A stretch of 64,000 bases of DNA, from the NCBI RefSeq assembly GCF_006385575.1, contig NZ_CP041040.1, forward strand, positions 3,554,787-3,618,786. Reading direction: 5' to 3'. A program made the translations under genes and the position numbers. Below are positions 1 to 7,750 of the stretch, one piece after another. The stretch's first letter is position 1. Each line of letters opens with the position of its first letter. The stretch comes from Microbacterium foliorum. GTDB taxonomy: Bacteria; Actinomycetota; Actinomycetes; Actinomycetales; Microbacteriaceae. The notes under the pieces were generated by a model. That model searched no databases. It was given only the letters and a program-made list of their open reading frames with translations, and was not told the DNA's origin.

Positions 1-1
1 G

Positions 2-1528
2 ATCGCCGCGCAGGGCATGTCCCGGCACTCCGTGGACGCGGTCATCGCCGCCGCTGACGCGGCGGGCATCGACTTCGGCGATGTCGCCGACGTGGCGGAC
101 GCGGACGTGTATGTGCGCCTGTTTCCCGGTCGGGGCGAGCATCACAGCGTCTACGCCCAGCCGGACTGGGGCGAGGTCCACAGGGAGCTCGCTCGTGTCG
201 GGGTCACGTTGAAGCTCCTGCATGGCGAGTATCGCGATGCCTGCCAGGCGACGGGGACGGCCGCGATGGGCTATGACCGGTTCTGCAAGACCTACCAGCA
301 GCATGTCCTCGTCGCCGGGTTGACGTCGCGCGTCGGCCACAAGGCCGGCCAGAGCGTCGAGGTCGACTGGTCCGGCAAGACGATGAGCCTCGCCTCGGTG
401 ACGGGCGAGCGCACGCGGGTGTTCTTGTTCGTCGCGTGTCTGCCGTTCTCCCGGTACGCGTTCTGCTGGCCGTCGCTGGACATGAAGCAGGAAGCATGGC
501 TGCGCGCGCATCAGGCGATGTTCGACTGGTTCGGCAGGAGCGTTCCACGGATCGTTCCAGACAATCTCAGAACGGGCGTGATCTCGCATCCGGCCGAGGG
601 CGAGGTCGTCCTCAACGACGCGTATCGCGAGCTCGCTGCGCACTACTGCGCGGCGGTGCTGCCGGGCAGGGTCCGGAAGCCAAAAGACAAGGCGAGTGTC
701 GAAAACACCGTCAGCGGGGTCGCGACCTGGGTGATCGCGGCGCTGCGGGACGAGCAGTTCGCGACGCTGCCGGAGCTGCGCGAGGCGATCTACGAGCGGA
801 TGGACGCCTATAACGCGGCGCCGTTCCAGAAGCGCGCAGGGTCGAGGCTGTCGGTGTTCGAGGCGGAAGAGAAGCCGCTGCTGCGGCCGCTGCCGGCGGT
901 CGCGTACGAGATCAGTCGCTGGTTCTACGGCAGGCGGGTCCTTAAGGACGGGCATGTGGTGTTCGAGAAGAACTTCTACTCGGTCCCTTACGCGCACGTC
1001 GGGCGGGCTGTCGATCTGCGCGTCACCGAACGGGCGTTGGAGGTGTTCGACGGCGATGCGCGGTTGACGAGTCATCTCCTCGCGCCGGTGGGGGTCACGG
1101 GCGAGCACTACACGCACGACAGTGACCTTCCGGACGGTCCGCGGTATCGCCAGTGGGATGCCGAACGCGTCCGGGAGTGGGCGGCCCGGGTCGGGGAGAA
1201 CACCACGACGATCGTGAAAGGGATCTTCGAGTCCGTGCCCGTTGACGAGCAGGGCCTGGACGCGGCTCTCGCGGTGCTGCGCCTCACCCGACGCTACTCG
1301 GCCGGCAGGGTCGAGGCCGCCGCGCGTGTCGCACTCGGGTCACAGGTCCGTTCGCCGCGTTACGCGCACCTGCGACCGATCCTGGAGACCGGGCAAGACG
1401 CGCCGCCGGCCCGGCGACGGCCACGGTTCGAGCCATCGTCACCGCCATCGTCATCGCTGGGCGACGCGTCCGCGGAGCCAGCGGGGTACGTCCGCGGGGC
1501 GGACTACTACGCGGGAGAAGACCGGTGA
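2..1528 (+). CDS. istA: IS21 transposase IstA, 5' end cut by window edge
   Basis: This is the large transposase subunit of an IS21-type element, which recognises the element ends and carries out strand transfer. The frame is open to the first base, so the true start is upstream; the visible part begins inside a helix-turn-helix (IAAQGMSRHSV). The DDE integrase core is intact: VEVDWSG carries the first Asp (about residue 115), IVPDN the second, and KASVEN the catalytic Glu. The C-terminal domain contains NFYSVPYAHVG, typical of IstA. The stop overlaps the start of istB in GTGA, so the two are translationally coupled. No frameshift or internal stop is seen. Confidence 0.9.
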   Translation: MAAQGMSRHSVDAVIAAADAAGIDFGDVADVADADVYVRLFPGRGEHHSVYAQPDWGEVHRELARVGVTLKLLHGEYRDACQATGTAAMGYDRFCKTYQQHVLVAGLTSRVGHKAGQSVEVDWSGKTMSLASVTGERTRVFLFVACLPFSRYAFCWPSLDMKQEAWLRAHQAMFDWFGRSVPRIVPDNLRTGVISHPAEGEVVLNDAYRELAAHYCAAVLPGRVRKPKDKASVENTVSGVATWVIAALRDEQFATLPELREAIYERMDAYNAAPFQKRAGSRLSVFEAEEKPLLRPLPAVAYEISRWFYGRRVLKDGHVVFEKNFYSVPYAHVGRAVDLRVTERALEVFDGDARLTSHLLAPVGVTGEHYTHDSDLPDGPRYRQWDAERVREWAARVGENTTTIVKGIFESVPVDEQGLDAALAVLRLTRRYSAGRVEAAARVALGSQVRSPRYAHLRPILETGQDAPPARRRPRFEPSSPPSSSLGDASAEPAGYVRGADYYAGEDR

Positions 1529-2274
1529 GCCGGATCGACAGCGAGTCCAAGCGCAAGCTGCGCGAGATGGGCGTGAGCGTCTTGCTGGACGCGTTCGAAG
1601 CGCAAGACGACACCCTCACCCTGGGGATGGCGTTCGAAGAGCGCGTCAAGCTCGCCGTCGACGACGCCCACGCCGCGTTCACGCAGTCCAAGGTCGAGGG
1701 CCTCATCCGACGGGCAGGGCTGCGTTACCCGGACGCGGACCTGCGTCGTGTCGATCTGATCGAGCAGCGCGGCCTGGACCGGGGTGTTCTCGCTCAGCTG
1801 GGGACGTGTTCGTTCATCACCCAGCAACAGAACGTCGTCTTCCAAGGCTTCACCGGGTCGGGGAAGTCGTACCTCGGGTCCGCGCTGGCGAAGCAGGCCT
1901 GCCAGCACCGCTATCGGGCCCACTACATCCGCATGCCCGACCTCGAGGAAGCATGGGCGACGGCGCAGGACAAGCCCGGCGGGCGAGAGAAGTGGTTGCG
2001 GAAGTACTCATCGTTCACGCTCCTCGTGATCGATGAGTGGCTCCTCGACCCGCCCGACGATGATGTCAGATCGATGCTGCTGGAGCTGCTCGAGCGCCGC
2101 TACGACGCCGTCTCGACGGTGTTCTGCACGCAGTACGCGAAGAAGGACTGGCATCAGCGGCTCGGGTCAGGTGTTCACGCGGACGCGATCATGGATCGCA
2201 TCGTTCACAACACGATCTGGATCACGACCGGGGAGATGAACATGCGCGAACAGGCCGCGACGGCGACGCGGTGA
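1525..2274 (+). CDS. istB: IS21 transposition helper ATPase IstB
   Basis: This is the AAA+ ATPase partner of IstA, which assembles on target DNA and directs transposition; the family resembles DnaC helicase loaders. The 249 residues hold a Walker A loop GFTGSGKS (about residues 109-116) and a Walker B strand LLVIDEW (about residues 169-175), with an arginine-rich C-terminal part (MDRIVHNTIWI). The GTG start lies in the four-base overlap with istA. Length is normal for the family, so the copy looks functional. A 14-bp hairpin starts five bases after the stop. Confidence 0.9.
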   Translation: MSRIDSESKRKLREMGVSVLLDAFEAQDDTLTLGMAFEERVKLAVDDAHAAFTQSKVEGLIRRAGLRYPDADLRRVDLIEQRGLDRGVLAQLGTCSFITQQQNVVFQGFTGSGKSYLGSALAKQACQHRYRAHYIRMPDLEEAWATAQDKPGGREKWLRKYSSFTLLVIDEWLLDPPDDDVRSMLLELLERRYDAVSTVFCTQYAKKDWHQRLGSGVHADAIMDRIVHNTIWITTGEMNMREQAATATR

Positions 2275-2278
2275 TCAC

Positions 2279-2319
2279 AGCGTCGGTGAGCGTCGACATG
2301 CGCGGCGCTCACCGACGCT
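2279..2319 (+). terminator. 14-bp stem-loop just after istB
   Basis: AGCGTCGGTGAGCG (2279-2292) pairs perfectly with CGCTCACCGACGCT (2306-2319) across a 13-nt loop. It starts five bases after the istB stop, so it could end istAB transcription. No T tract follows, and it sits among the terminal repeats, so a role as a transposase site is equally possible. Confidence 0.5.
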
Positions 2320-2439
2320 CCTGCTGGCGCTGAACCGCGATATCGAGTGGCGCTCGACCGCAATAATCAGCGGCGCTCACACCGCCGAATACTCATTTCA
2401 TGCTTCGACGCTATCGCGCAGTATGACGTTCCCGCAGAA

Positions 2440-2640
2440 ACGATGCCGGGGGCATCGAGGCGGCCAGGTCTGCTGTCGATACTGGCGTTCCGCAGGGCAC
2501 CCTGGGCACCTGGGTACGTAGTATCGGGAGGAGCATCCCGACCTGTGAGCGGACCTGGAGAAGGGCGGCTTTTCGATCGCATGGCGGTGTCGGGTTCCGC
2601 CGATGTCTCCGACGTCGTCCTACCGGTAGCGGAACCGGAA
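2440..2640 (+). pseudogene. Decayed IS3-type OrfA transposase fragment
   Basis: Between the IS21 end and the secretion cluster, one frame near 2452-2530 reads IEAARSAVDTGVPQGTLGTW, which matches the helix-turn-helix part of IS3-family OrfA. Just after TWVR the similarity moves to another frame (YREEHPDL), meets a TGA, and continues as ADLEKG. So it is a remnant with at least one frameshift and one stop. The rest of 2385-2774 shows no convincing gene. Confidence 0.45.
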
Positions 2641-2774
2641 ACCGACAACAGCGCCACACAGCGCTGTTCGATGCCGTGCCGGCCGAATACGACGACGTCT
2701 GCGACGATCGATAGCCGAATCAGTCGAGCGCGCTCCGTGCTCTGAGTGCTCAATAGGCAGGTTCGAGACGGTCG

Positions 2775-3494
2775 TTACGAACGTTTCCCGAGCCTGCCGT
2801 GCGATGTACCGCGACCAATCGTCGCTCGTGGACGGTCGAACAACAGCGCCGTCGTCCCCGCGGTGATCGCCGCCAGCGCCCACCAGAGTCCGGCCGCGGT
2901 TCCGCCGGTGCCAGGGAGCGGCTCATCGGGATCACCGGGTTGGTCTCCCGGTTCGCTCGGAATGATCGCTTCGTCGTGTGCCAGTGTCACGCGCAGAGCG
3001 AACGATGCGCGATCCACGCGCAGATCCGCACCCGACGTGGCATCGTGCGGAAAGACCAAGGCGATATCGAGGGCGACGACCTGCGTGGGATCGACGCGGG
3101 AGCCGTAAAGCTGGGCGTCCGACAGCTCAGAGAACGACACCTCGACGCTGGCGGAACCTTGCTCGCGCACAACGAGGGCGAGCTCGTCGTAGAACGGATC
3201 CGGCGAGCTCGACGCCAGGGCGACATCTTCGGCGATAATCGTCAGCGTCGCCGCGTCCTCAGAGTCGTTGCGCACGAACAACGTCGTCATGAGCACGTCG
3301 CCCGGAACCAACGTCGCCGGCTCGAATAGTGCTGGCAGGTCGTCGTGCCAGGTGACCCCGTCGTAACTCAGGCGCAATTGCGATGCAACGGGGGAATCGG
3401 CGGCGTACGCGTCGTCCACGAATATCGTCGACGCCATCGAGAGCAGGAGCGCGGTTGCCGAGAGTGCGATAGCGGCGCTACACGAGAGCCTCAT
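2775..3494 (-). CDS. Exported surface protein with LPGTG-type sorting signal
   Basis: This 239-residue protein has an N-terminal hydrophobic segment (ALSATALLLSMAS, about residues 11-23), a beta-rich middle, a short D-P-G-E linker, then LPGTG (about residue 195), a hydrophobic segment and an Arg/Lys-rich tail. That is the layout of a sortase substrate anchored to the cell wall. It is the last gene of a five-gene minus-strand operon; its ATG overlaps the stop of the signal peptidase gene in ATGA. Its place after sipW suggests it anchors or modifies what the two alternate-signal proteins build; that is inference. No sortase gene lies in the window. Confidence 0.75.
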   Translation of the reverse strand: MRLSCSAAIALSATALLLSMASTIFVDDAYAADSPVASQLRLSYDGVTWHDDLPALFEPATLVPGDVLMTTLFVRNDSEDAATLTIIAEDVALASSSPDPFYDELALVVREQGSASVEVSFSELSDAQLYGSRVDPTQVVALDIALVFPHDATSGADLRVDRASFALRVTLAHDEAIIPSEPGDQPGDPDEPLPGTGGTAAGLWWALAAITAGTTALLFDRPRATIGRGTSHGRLGKRS

Positions 3495-4087
3495 CTGGGT
3501 TGCCTTCTCATCAGTGCGCGGAGGAGGGTGAAGACGGCATAGCCGATGAGGAGTCCCCCGAGTGCTCCGACGATCCAGCCCCGCTCCGTAACGCCGAATA
3601 AGGTGGTGACGTATCCCACGTAGGGCACGGAGTAGACCACCTTGCCCATCACCTGGTCTCCCACAATCGGCTGGTCGTCTGCGCCGTTGTTGTCGCCGCG
3701 CGTCGTGAACGTAAGGTCACCGTCGGCCTGGTATCCGACTTCGACGATGCGGTGTGTCACGAGCATCGGGTCGTCGGAGACCGGCTGGAACGTCACGACG
3801 TCTCCGATCGCCAGAGTCTCCGGGTCGACGGACTGCGAGACCACCAGGGTGCCCGGGGCCAAGACCGGCTCCATCGACGAGGTAAGCACGGCGAGAGGAA
3901 CGGCCCCGATCAGCCGCGGGATAACGAGCACGAGTGCGACGACGGCCATGACCAGCGCGAACACGACCCACCCGATGAAACGCAACAGTCCGCGCCACGG
4001 GCGAGGTTGTGTGTGCTCGATCGGCGCCTCAGCGTCGCATTCGCCGAGCTTGTCGGCCGGGGTCGGTGCGTGCTGCGTCATGATCAT
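3491..4087 (-). CDS. sipW: SipW-type (ER/archaeal-type) signal peptidase I
   Basis: This 198-residue membrane serine peptidase removes signal peptides from exported proteins. It has an N-terminal transmembrane segment (about residues 32-55), the catalytic Ser in LTSSMEP, and a downstream LVTHRIV in which His replaces the Lys used by ordinary bacterial enzymes; RGDNNGADD and a C-terminal membrane helix (GALGGLLIGYAVF) follow. Ser/His usage marks the S26B SipW group, which serves dedicated neighbouring substrates. The start at 4087 was chosen because it forms an ATGA overlap with the upstream gene; a second in-frame ATG lies at 4081. Two alternate-signal-peptide genes upstream are the likely substrates. 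Confidence 0.88.
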   Translation of the reverse strand: MIMTQHAPTPADKLGECDAEAPIEHTQPRPWRGLLRFIGWVVFALVMAVVALVLVIPRLIGAVPLAVLTSSMEPVLAPGTLVVSQSVDPETLAIGDVVTFQPVSDDPMLVTHRIVEVGYQADGDLTFTTRGDNNGADDQPIVGDQVMGKVVYSVPYVGYVTTLFGVTERGWIVGALGGLLIGYAVFTLLRALMRRQPR

Positions 4088-4632
4088 GTCTGGCAGTAGC
4101 TCTGGCTGAGGTCCGGCTGAGGATAGATCGTGATTGTGTTGCTCTTGGGGCCCAGCCAACCGCTGGCGTAGACCGGTCGCACATACACTTGCATCGGTGA
4201 GTTGTCGGGCGGCAGGTTGTAGAACTCGGTGCCGCGGCCGTGGAACAGGTAGTTGTACTGACTCGGATTGTCCAACGGCGCGGAACTGGGTGCCCACAGC
4301 TGGTCCCGTGTCACGCCGCCGACGATCCGGTAGACCCTGAAGTTGCTGAACACCGGCGCGATCTGATCGCGGTACAGATACTGCACGACCTGAAAGTCCG
4401 CGCCGATGCTGTCCGCGTATCCGTTGTGAAACTGTGGTCCTCGGCAACTCAGCCATTGCCCGTTACTCACGGTGATTGCCGGGTAGCCCGCCGTGGCGGA
4501 GACCGAGGCTTGTGCGTTCGCCGACCATTGCGCCGAAGCGGGGAGCGCTAGTGCGCCCGCACCGATCATGAGGAGCGCCGCGAGCGGCAGCTGCCATCGC
4601 CGCCGTCTACGCGATTGCTCCCGCGCGCTCAT
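4084..4632 (-). CDS. Exported protein of unknown function in the SipW operon
   Basis: This 182-residue protein starts with an Arg-rich stretch (SRRRRRWQ) and a hydrophobic core ending in ALPASAQWSANAQ, a signal-peptide-like N-terminus. The mature part has aromatic-rich beta-like segments and four-residue turns (NPSQYNYLF, YNLPPDNSPMQVYVRP) and two Cys residues, near residue 63 (WLSCRG) and at the C-terminus (SYCQT), that could form a disulfide. I do not recognise a named domain. It overlaps both neighbours by ATGA, so it belongs to the operon and is probably made in fixed ratio with the signal peptidase. Confidence 0.7.
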   Translation of the reverse strand: MSAREQSRRRRRWQLPLAALLMIGAGALALPASAQWSANAQASVSATAGYPAITVSNGQWLSCRGPQFHNGYADSIGADFQVVQYLYRDQIAPVFSNFRVYRIVGGVTRDQLWAPSSAPLDNPSQYNYLFHGRGTEFYNLPPDNSPMQVYVRPVYASGWLGPKSNTITIYPQPDLSQSYCQT

Positions 4633-5219
4633 CGGGTGCCCTCACCCGTCGCGGTGATGGTAAAGGTCGTCGCCGCCCCGCTGAGCTCGATGCCGCCGAC
4701 GTCGGGCGGAGTTCCAGCTGGGATCGTGAACCGTATGCACAAGTGGGTCGTCGCGGAATCCGCAGCCGGAGCAACGAGTGACTCGGTTACGACCAGTGCG
4801 CTCAGTTCTGTGAAGCCCCCACCGCTGCCGTACACCTGCATCCCGTCGGGTAGTCCGGTGGATGCGCAGGAGGCTCCCGCATCGCTCTGGGTGAAGACCT
4901 GAGCGTCAATGATGCCGTACAGCGTCGACGAGGCCGACGAGGTGTCAGAGAGGATGGCTGCGAGCGTGTAGTCGAGCCCGAGATTGCCGGATGCCTGGCC
5001 GGCGAGCGCGATCTTCGTGGCGATGACGCCACCAGGGTAGAGACCGCTTAACGGTCCGATCGTCACCTGTGATTGCCCGTTCATCGTGAGTTTCAGGGTG
5101 CCCGAGTTAACGGTGGTGCCTTCGACGGCCTCGGAATCGTTCCACAGCGCCGCAGTCGTACCGGTCCCCACGAGGAGGACCAGCGCGACCGCTGCGATGG
5201 TGACGGCGAGACGTTTCAA
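4629..5219 (-). CDS. Alternate-signal-peptide exported protein (SipW substrate, TasA-like)
   Basis: This 196-residue protein has the N-terminal pattern of SipW-dependent exports: short basic start (MKRLAVTIAAVALVLL), then GTTAALWNDSEAVEG and TVNSGTLKLT. The same block occurs in the preceding gene, so the two are paralogues. The mature region is beta-rich, with Cys residues near CASTG and HLCIRF. Members of these families in Bacilli (TasA, camelysin) form fibres or are proteases; which applies here is unknown. Its stop overlaps the next start by ATGA, and it lies 28 bp after the first gene of the operon. Confidence 0.8.
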   Translation of the reverse strand: MKRLAVTIAAVALVLLVGTGTTAALWNDSEAVEGTTVNSGTLKLTMNGQSQVTIGPLSGLYPGGVIATKIALAGQASGNLGLDYTLAAILSDTSSASSTLYGIIDAQVFTQSDAGASCASTGLPDGMQVYGSGGGFTELSALVVTESLVAPAADSATTHLCIRFTIPAGTPPDVGGIELSGAATTFTITATGEGTR

Positions 5220-5246
5220 ACGGGCTTCCGTATCCGGGCGCGGGCG

Positions 5247-5783
5247 TTACCGGGCGTCCTGCTGTAAGGTGATTGTCATATCGCTTAGGTTGATGCTCTC
5301 GGCCTGCGCGGTCGTGCCCGGTGTGCTCTCATCGAACACGATCGTCACGGTCACGTTGATCACCTCGCCATCGTCGGCGCTCGTGATGGCCCCATCGGTA
5401 ACCGGCTCACCGCCGACATATGTGAACGTCTGGGTGACCGTAGTCGCTGCGAGCAATGCCGCATCACCGGTAGCCGCGACCGGATCAGACACATCGAGGG
5501 TGGCTGAAAGGTTGTCTCCCGATGCGTCGACAGTGAAGGCGGCCGTGTACTCGATCGTGTCTCCGGGCACGATGAGGAAGTCCGCGATCGTGATCGGCAC
5601 CGGTGTCGGGGTCGAGATGTCGTTCCACGCGGGTGTGCCCGATGGCGTGAGTGCCAGGGTGCCGGAGTTCACCGTGCCCCCGTTCACGTTTGCCGAATCG
5701 CTCCACAAAGCGAACGTGGTCCCGCCTGTAAGCAACACGACACCGAGCGCTCCCGCGATCGTGGCTTTGGTCACTTTCCTCAT
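5247..5783 (-). CDS. Alternate-signal-peptide exported protein, first gene of SipW operon
   Basis: This 178-residue protein begins MRKVTKATIAGALGVVLL, then GGTTFALWSDSANVNGG and TVNSGTLALT, the conserved signal and cleavage region of actinobacterial SipW-exported proteins. The mature part is Thr/Val/Asp-rich and probably all beta. The start at 5783 has AAGGAG upstream; longer frames reaching 5930 run into the neighbouring IS and lack this support. Together with its paralogue downstream it would be cut by the SipW-type peptidase. The IS3 left end lies 75 bp upstream of the ATG, so native promoter sequence may have been displaced. Confidence 0.8.
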   Translation of the reverse strand: MRKVTKATIAGALGVVLLTGGTTFALWSDSANVNGGTVNSGTLALTPSGTPAWNDISTPTPVPITIADFLIVPGDTIEYTAAFTVDASGDNLSATLDVSDPVAATGDAALLAATTVTQTFTYVGGEPVTDGAITSADDGEVINVTVTIVFDESTPGTTAQAESINLSDMTITLQQDAR

Positions 5784-5928
5784 GCTTGCCCCTGCTCCTT
5801 GATGATTTACGTGGGTATCAGCATGACACGACTTGACGTTGATACTGGTGCTTGCCGCGGGACTGCCGCACTGATAGGTGACATCTGATCTGGCTTGCCC
5901 GTAGGGGCGGCCTGGAAGGATGTGCACC

Positions 5929-6288
5929 ATGCCCGCTCCCTACCCACAGGAGTTCCGCGAAGATGTCGTGCGCGTGGCCCGGTCCCGTGAGGACGGCGTC
6001 AGTCTCGCGCAGATCGCGAAGGACTTCGGCGTCCATGAGATGACGCTCCACAAATGGATCCGCCAAGCCGACATCGACGACGGCAACCGCCCCGGAAGGA
6101 GCCGGGAGGAGTCGACCGAATTGCGCGACGCCCGCAAGCGGATCCGGCTGCTGGAGCAGGAGAACGAGGTCCTCCGCCGCGCAGCCGCCTACCTCTCGCA
6201 GGCGAACCTGCCGGGAAAAGGCTCTACCCGCTCGTGGGCGAGCTCGCCGATGACGGCATCCCCGTCGTGGTGTCCCTGCGGGTCCTGA
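5929..6288 (+). CDS. IS3 OrfA, helix-turn-helix transposase subunit
   Basis: OrfA of the IS3 element, 119 residues; it binds the inverted ends. It starts MPAPYPQEFREDVV and carries a helix-turn-helix (VSLAQIAKDFGVHEMTLHKW, about residues 26-45) followed by a leucine-zipper-like coil (RKRIRLLEQENEVLRRAAA) used for assembly. The ATG at 5929 is preferred over 5920 because GGAAGG lies nine bases upstream. The frame continues past the slip site GGGAAAAGG (6213-6221) and ends at 6288 with an unrelated tail. Ribosomes that slip back one base make the OrfAB fusion. Confidence 0.88.
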   Translation: MPAPYPQEFREDVVRVARSREDGVSLAQIAKDFGVHEMTLHKWIRQADIDDGNRPGRSREESTELRDARKRIRLLEQENEVLRRAAAYLSQANLPGKGSTRSWASSPMTASPSWCPCGS

Positions 6289-7091
6289 AGCTCTCCCGCC
6301 AGCCTTACTACCGCTGGCTCAAACACCAGGTCACGGAATCAGAGATAGTCGAGGCGTATCGCGCCAACGCGCTGCTGGACGCCCACCACGACGATCCCGA
6401 GTTCGGCTACCGGTTCCTCGTCGGCGAAGCGGCAGGAGCCGGCGAGGAGATGTGTGAGCGGACCGCGTGGCGGATCTGCCGAGACAACCAGTGGTGGTCC
6501 GTGTTCGGGAAGAAGCGCGCCAAGAACGGAAAGCGCCCCGGCCCGCCAGTCCACGACGACCTCGTCAAGCGGGACTTCTCCGCCGATGACGTCAACGAAC
6601 TGTGGCTCACTGATATCACGGAGCACTGGACCGACGAGGGCAAGCTCTACCTCTGCGCCATCAAAGACGTGTTCTCCGGCCGCATCGTGGGCTACTCGAT
6701 CAGCGACCGAATGAAGGCCCGTCTCGCGGTGAACGCCCTGGACAACGCAGTATCCCGGCGTCGCGACGCGGCCGGTTGCATCGTCCATTCGGACCGCGGA
6801 TCTCAGTTCAGGTCCCGGAAGTTCGTGCACGCTCTGAACCGTCATCACCTCATCGGATCGATGGGCCAGGTCGGCGCTGCCGGTGATAATGCCGCGATGG
6901 AATCGTTCTTTGCCCTGCTGCAAAAGAACGTCCTGGACCGCAAACGGTGGCGAACCCGAGAAGAGCTCCGAATCGCAATCATCACCTGGATCGAAAGGAC
7001 CTACCACCGACGCCGCCGGCAAGCTGGCCTGGGCCGATTGACCCCCATCGAATACGAGACCATCATGAACCCGGTCGCACTCGCGGCCTGA
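6213..7091 (+). CDS. IS3 OrfB, DDE transposase (made as OrfAB by -1 frameshift)
   Basis: This is the catalytic part of the IS3 transposase. The frame is open from 6054, but product sequence starts after the slip site (GKRLYPLVGEL). It has the family's HTH_21 region and rve core: WLTDITEHW (first Asp), IVHSDRGSQF (second Asp) and DNAAMESFFALLQ (Glu), ending in a typical tail with RLTPIEYE. The active enzyme is the fusion starting at 5929. No disabling change is visible, so the copy may still be mobile. Confidence 0.88.
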   Translation, partial: GKRLYPLVGELADDGIPVVVSLRVLKLSRQPYYRWLKHQVTESEIVEAYRANALLDAHHDDPEFGYRFLVGEAAGAGEEMCERTAWRICRDNQWWSVFGKKRAKNGKRPGPPVHDDLVKRDFSADDVNELWLTDITEHWTDEGKLYLCAIKDVFSGRIVGYSISDRMKARLAVNALDNAVSRRRDAAGCIVHSDRGSQFRSRKFVHALNRHHLIGSMGQVGAAGDNAAMESFFALLQKNVLDRKRWRTREELRIAIITWIERTYHRRRRQAGLGRLTPIEYETIMNPVALAA

Positions 7092-7125
7092 CACCCCAAC
7101 TGTCACCTGTTCGTGCGGCAGTCCC

Positions 7126-7419
7126 GTAGTCCGGCACGTGTGCACGCCGAGTACCGCTTGCGGCGAGGAGCTTGAACGGTTGCGACCACATGCGCACAAC
7201 ATCGTGATCGAACTCGGCCACAAGCAAGTGACTGAGTTCGAGACGCGACTCGTAGCCAACATGCGCCTGCATCTTCTCGGACCAGAACGAACCCGGAAAG
7301 TTCGGTTGGCCGTGGTTCCACCGGAACGACCTGAACGGCACGGAATCGCCCATCGCCTCAAGCGACAGTCGCGCCAGCGTCAGCGCGTCGACCGCCCCTG
7401 CTGGCCGACGCACGTGCAC
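7126..7419 (-). pseudogene. TnsA-like transposase endonuclease, C-terminus lost at IS3 insertion
   Basis: Read on the minus strand, the fragment carries FRWNHGQPNFPGSFWS, HVGYESRLELSHLLVAEFD, MWSQPFKL and ending AHVPDY. This is the pattern of actinobacterial proteins called TnsA-like heteromeric transposase endonuclease subunits, including the nuclease E and the start of the HVPDY strand. Right after HVPDY the sequence enters the IS3 end, and the residues that should follow (a D-V-K-type nuclease motif) do not reappear on the other side of the IS. The gene is therefore truncated, not merely split. The GTG at 7419 is the likely start; the frame is open to about 7480. Confidence 0.65.
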
Positions 7420-7446
7420 CGACGTTTCCCACAGCTCGCCACGTCT

Positions 7447-7468
7447 TTCGCGATTCGCGATTCGCGAA
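7447..7468. repeat. Triple TCGCGA tandem motif
   Basis: Three TCGCGA palindromes follow one another with one-base spacers upstream of the truncated TnsA-like gene. They could be a regulator site. The rest of 7469-7697 shows nothing I can name. Confidence 0.35.
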
Positions 7469-7697
7469 ATGCCAGCATGGGACTACTTTGCCTGCATACG
7501 CCGCACAGCGCAATAGTCCGTCTGCACTGCTCGCGATGCAACGAGTAGCACCCAGCCCGCTCGACCTCACACAGCCTCGACGGGCCGGTGAGCGACGCGG
7601 GCGGCGCCCGTTGACGTCTGAATCATGCAGTGCACCGCCCGACGTCAACTCATACAGTTGAGCCGACACTCGACCCTCGGCTGACGGCTTTACTACG

Positions 7698-7727
7698 CTA
7701 GACATGTCTAGGTTGCACATGTGCAAC
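7698..7727. promoter_or_regulatory. Two adjacent perfect palindromes, candidate operators
   Basis: CTAGACATGTCTAG (7698-7711) is followed at once by GTTGCACATGTGCAAC (7712-7727). Both are perfect and share the core ACATGT. They lie 24 bp before the GTG chosen for the small winged-helix gene, the usual place for an autoregulatory operator. Confidence 0.55.
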
Positions 7728-7750
7728 GCGTGCGAACGGGGCAGGAAGCA

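Larger units (their letters stand above)
1..2384 (+). mobile_element. IS21-family insertion sequence, left end outside the window
   Basis: The element carries istA and istB in the usual overlapping order. Its right end lies in 2275-2384, where the word GGCGCT recurs four times (near 2304, 2326, 2349 and 2372), in two copies as TGGCGCTnnACCGC. IS21 elements are known for several short repeats in each terminus that bind the transposase. The exact right tip and the target duplication cannot be fixed because the left end is missing. Confidence 0.8.
5859..7125 (+). mobile_element. IS3-family insertion sequence, complete
   Basis: The element is about 1.27 kb with imperfect inverted ends. The left end reads GGGACTGCCGCAC at 5859-5871 followed by AGGTGACA; the right end, read in reverse, gives the same 13 bases from 7125 inward and again AGGTGACA. 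Between them lie orfA and orfB linked by a -1 frameshift. Flanking bases are CGC on the left and GTA on the right, so there is no 3-bp target duplication. It cuts a TnsA-like gene on its right side. Confidence 0.88.
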
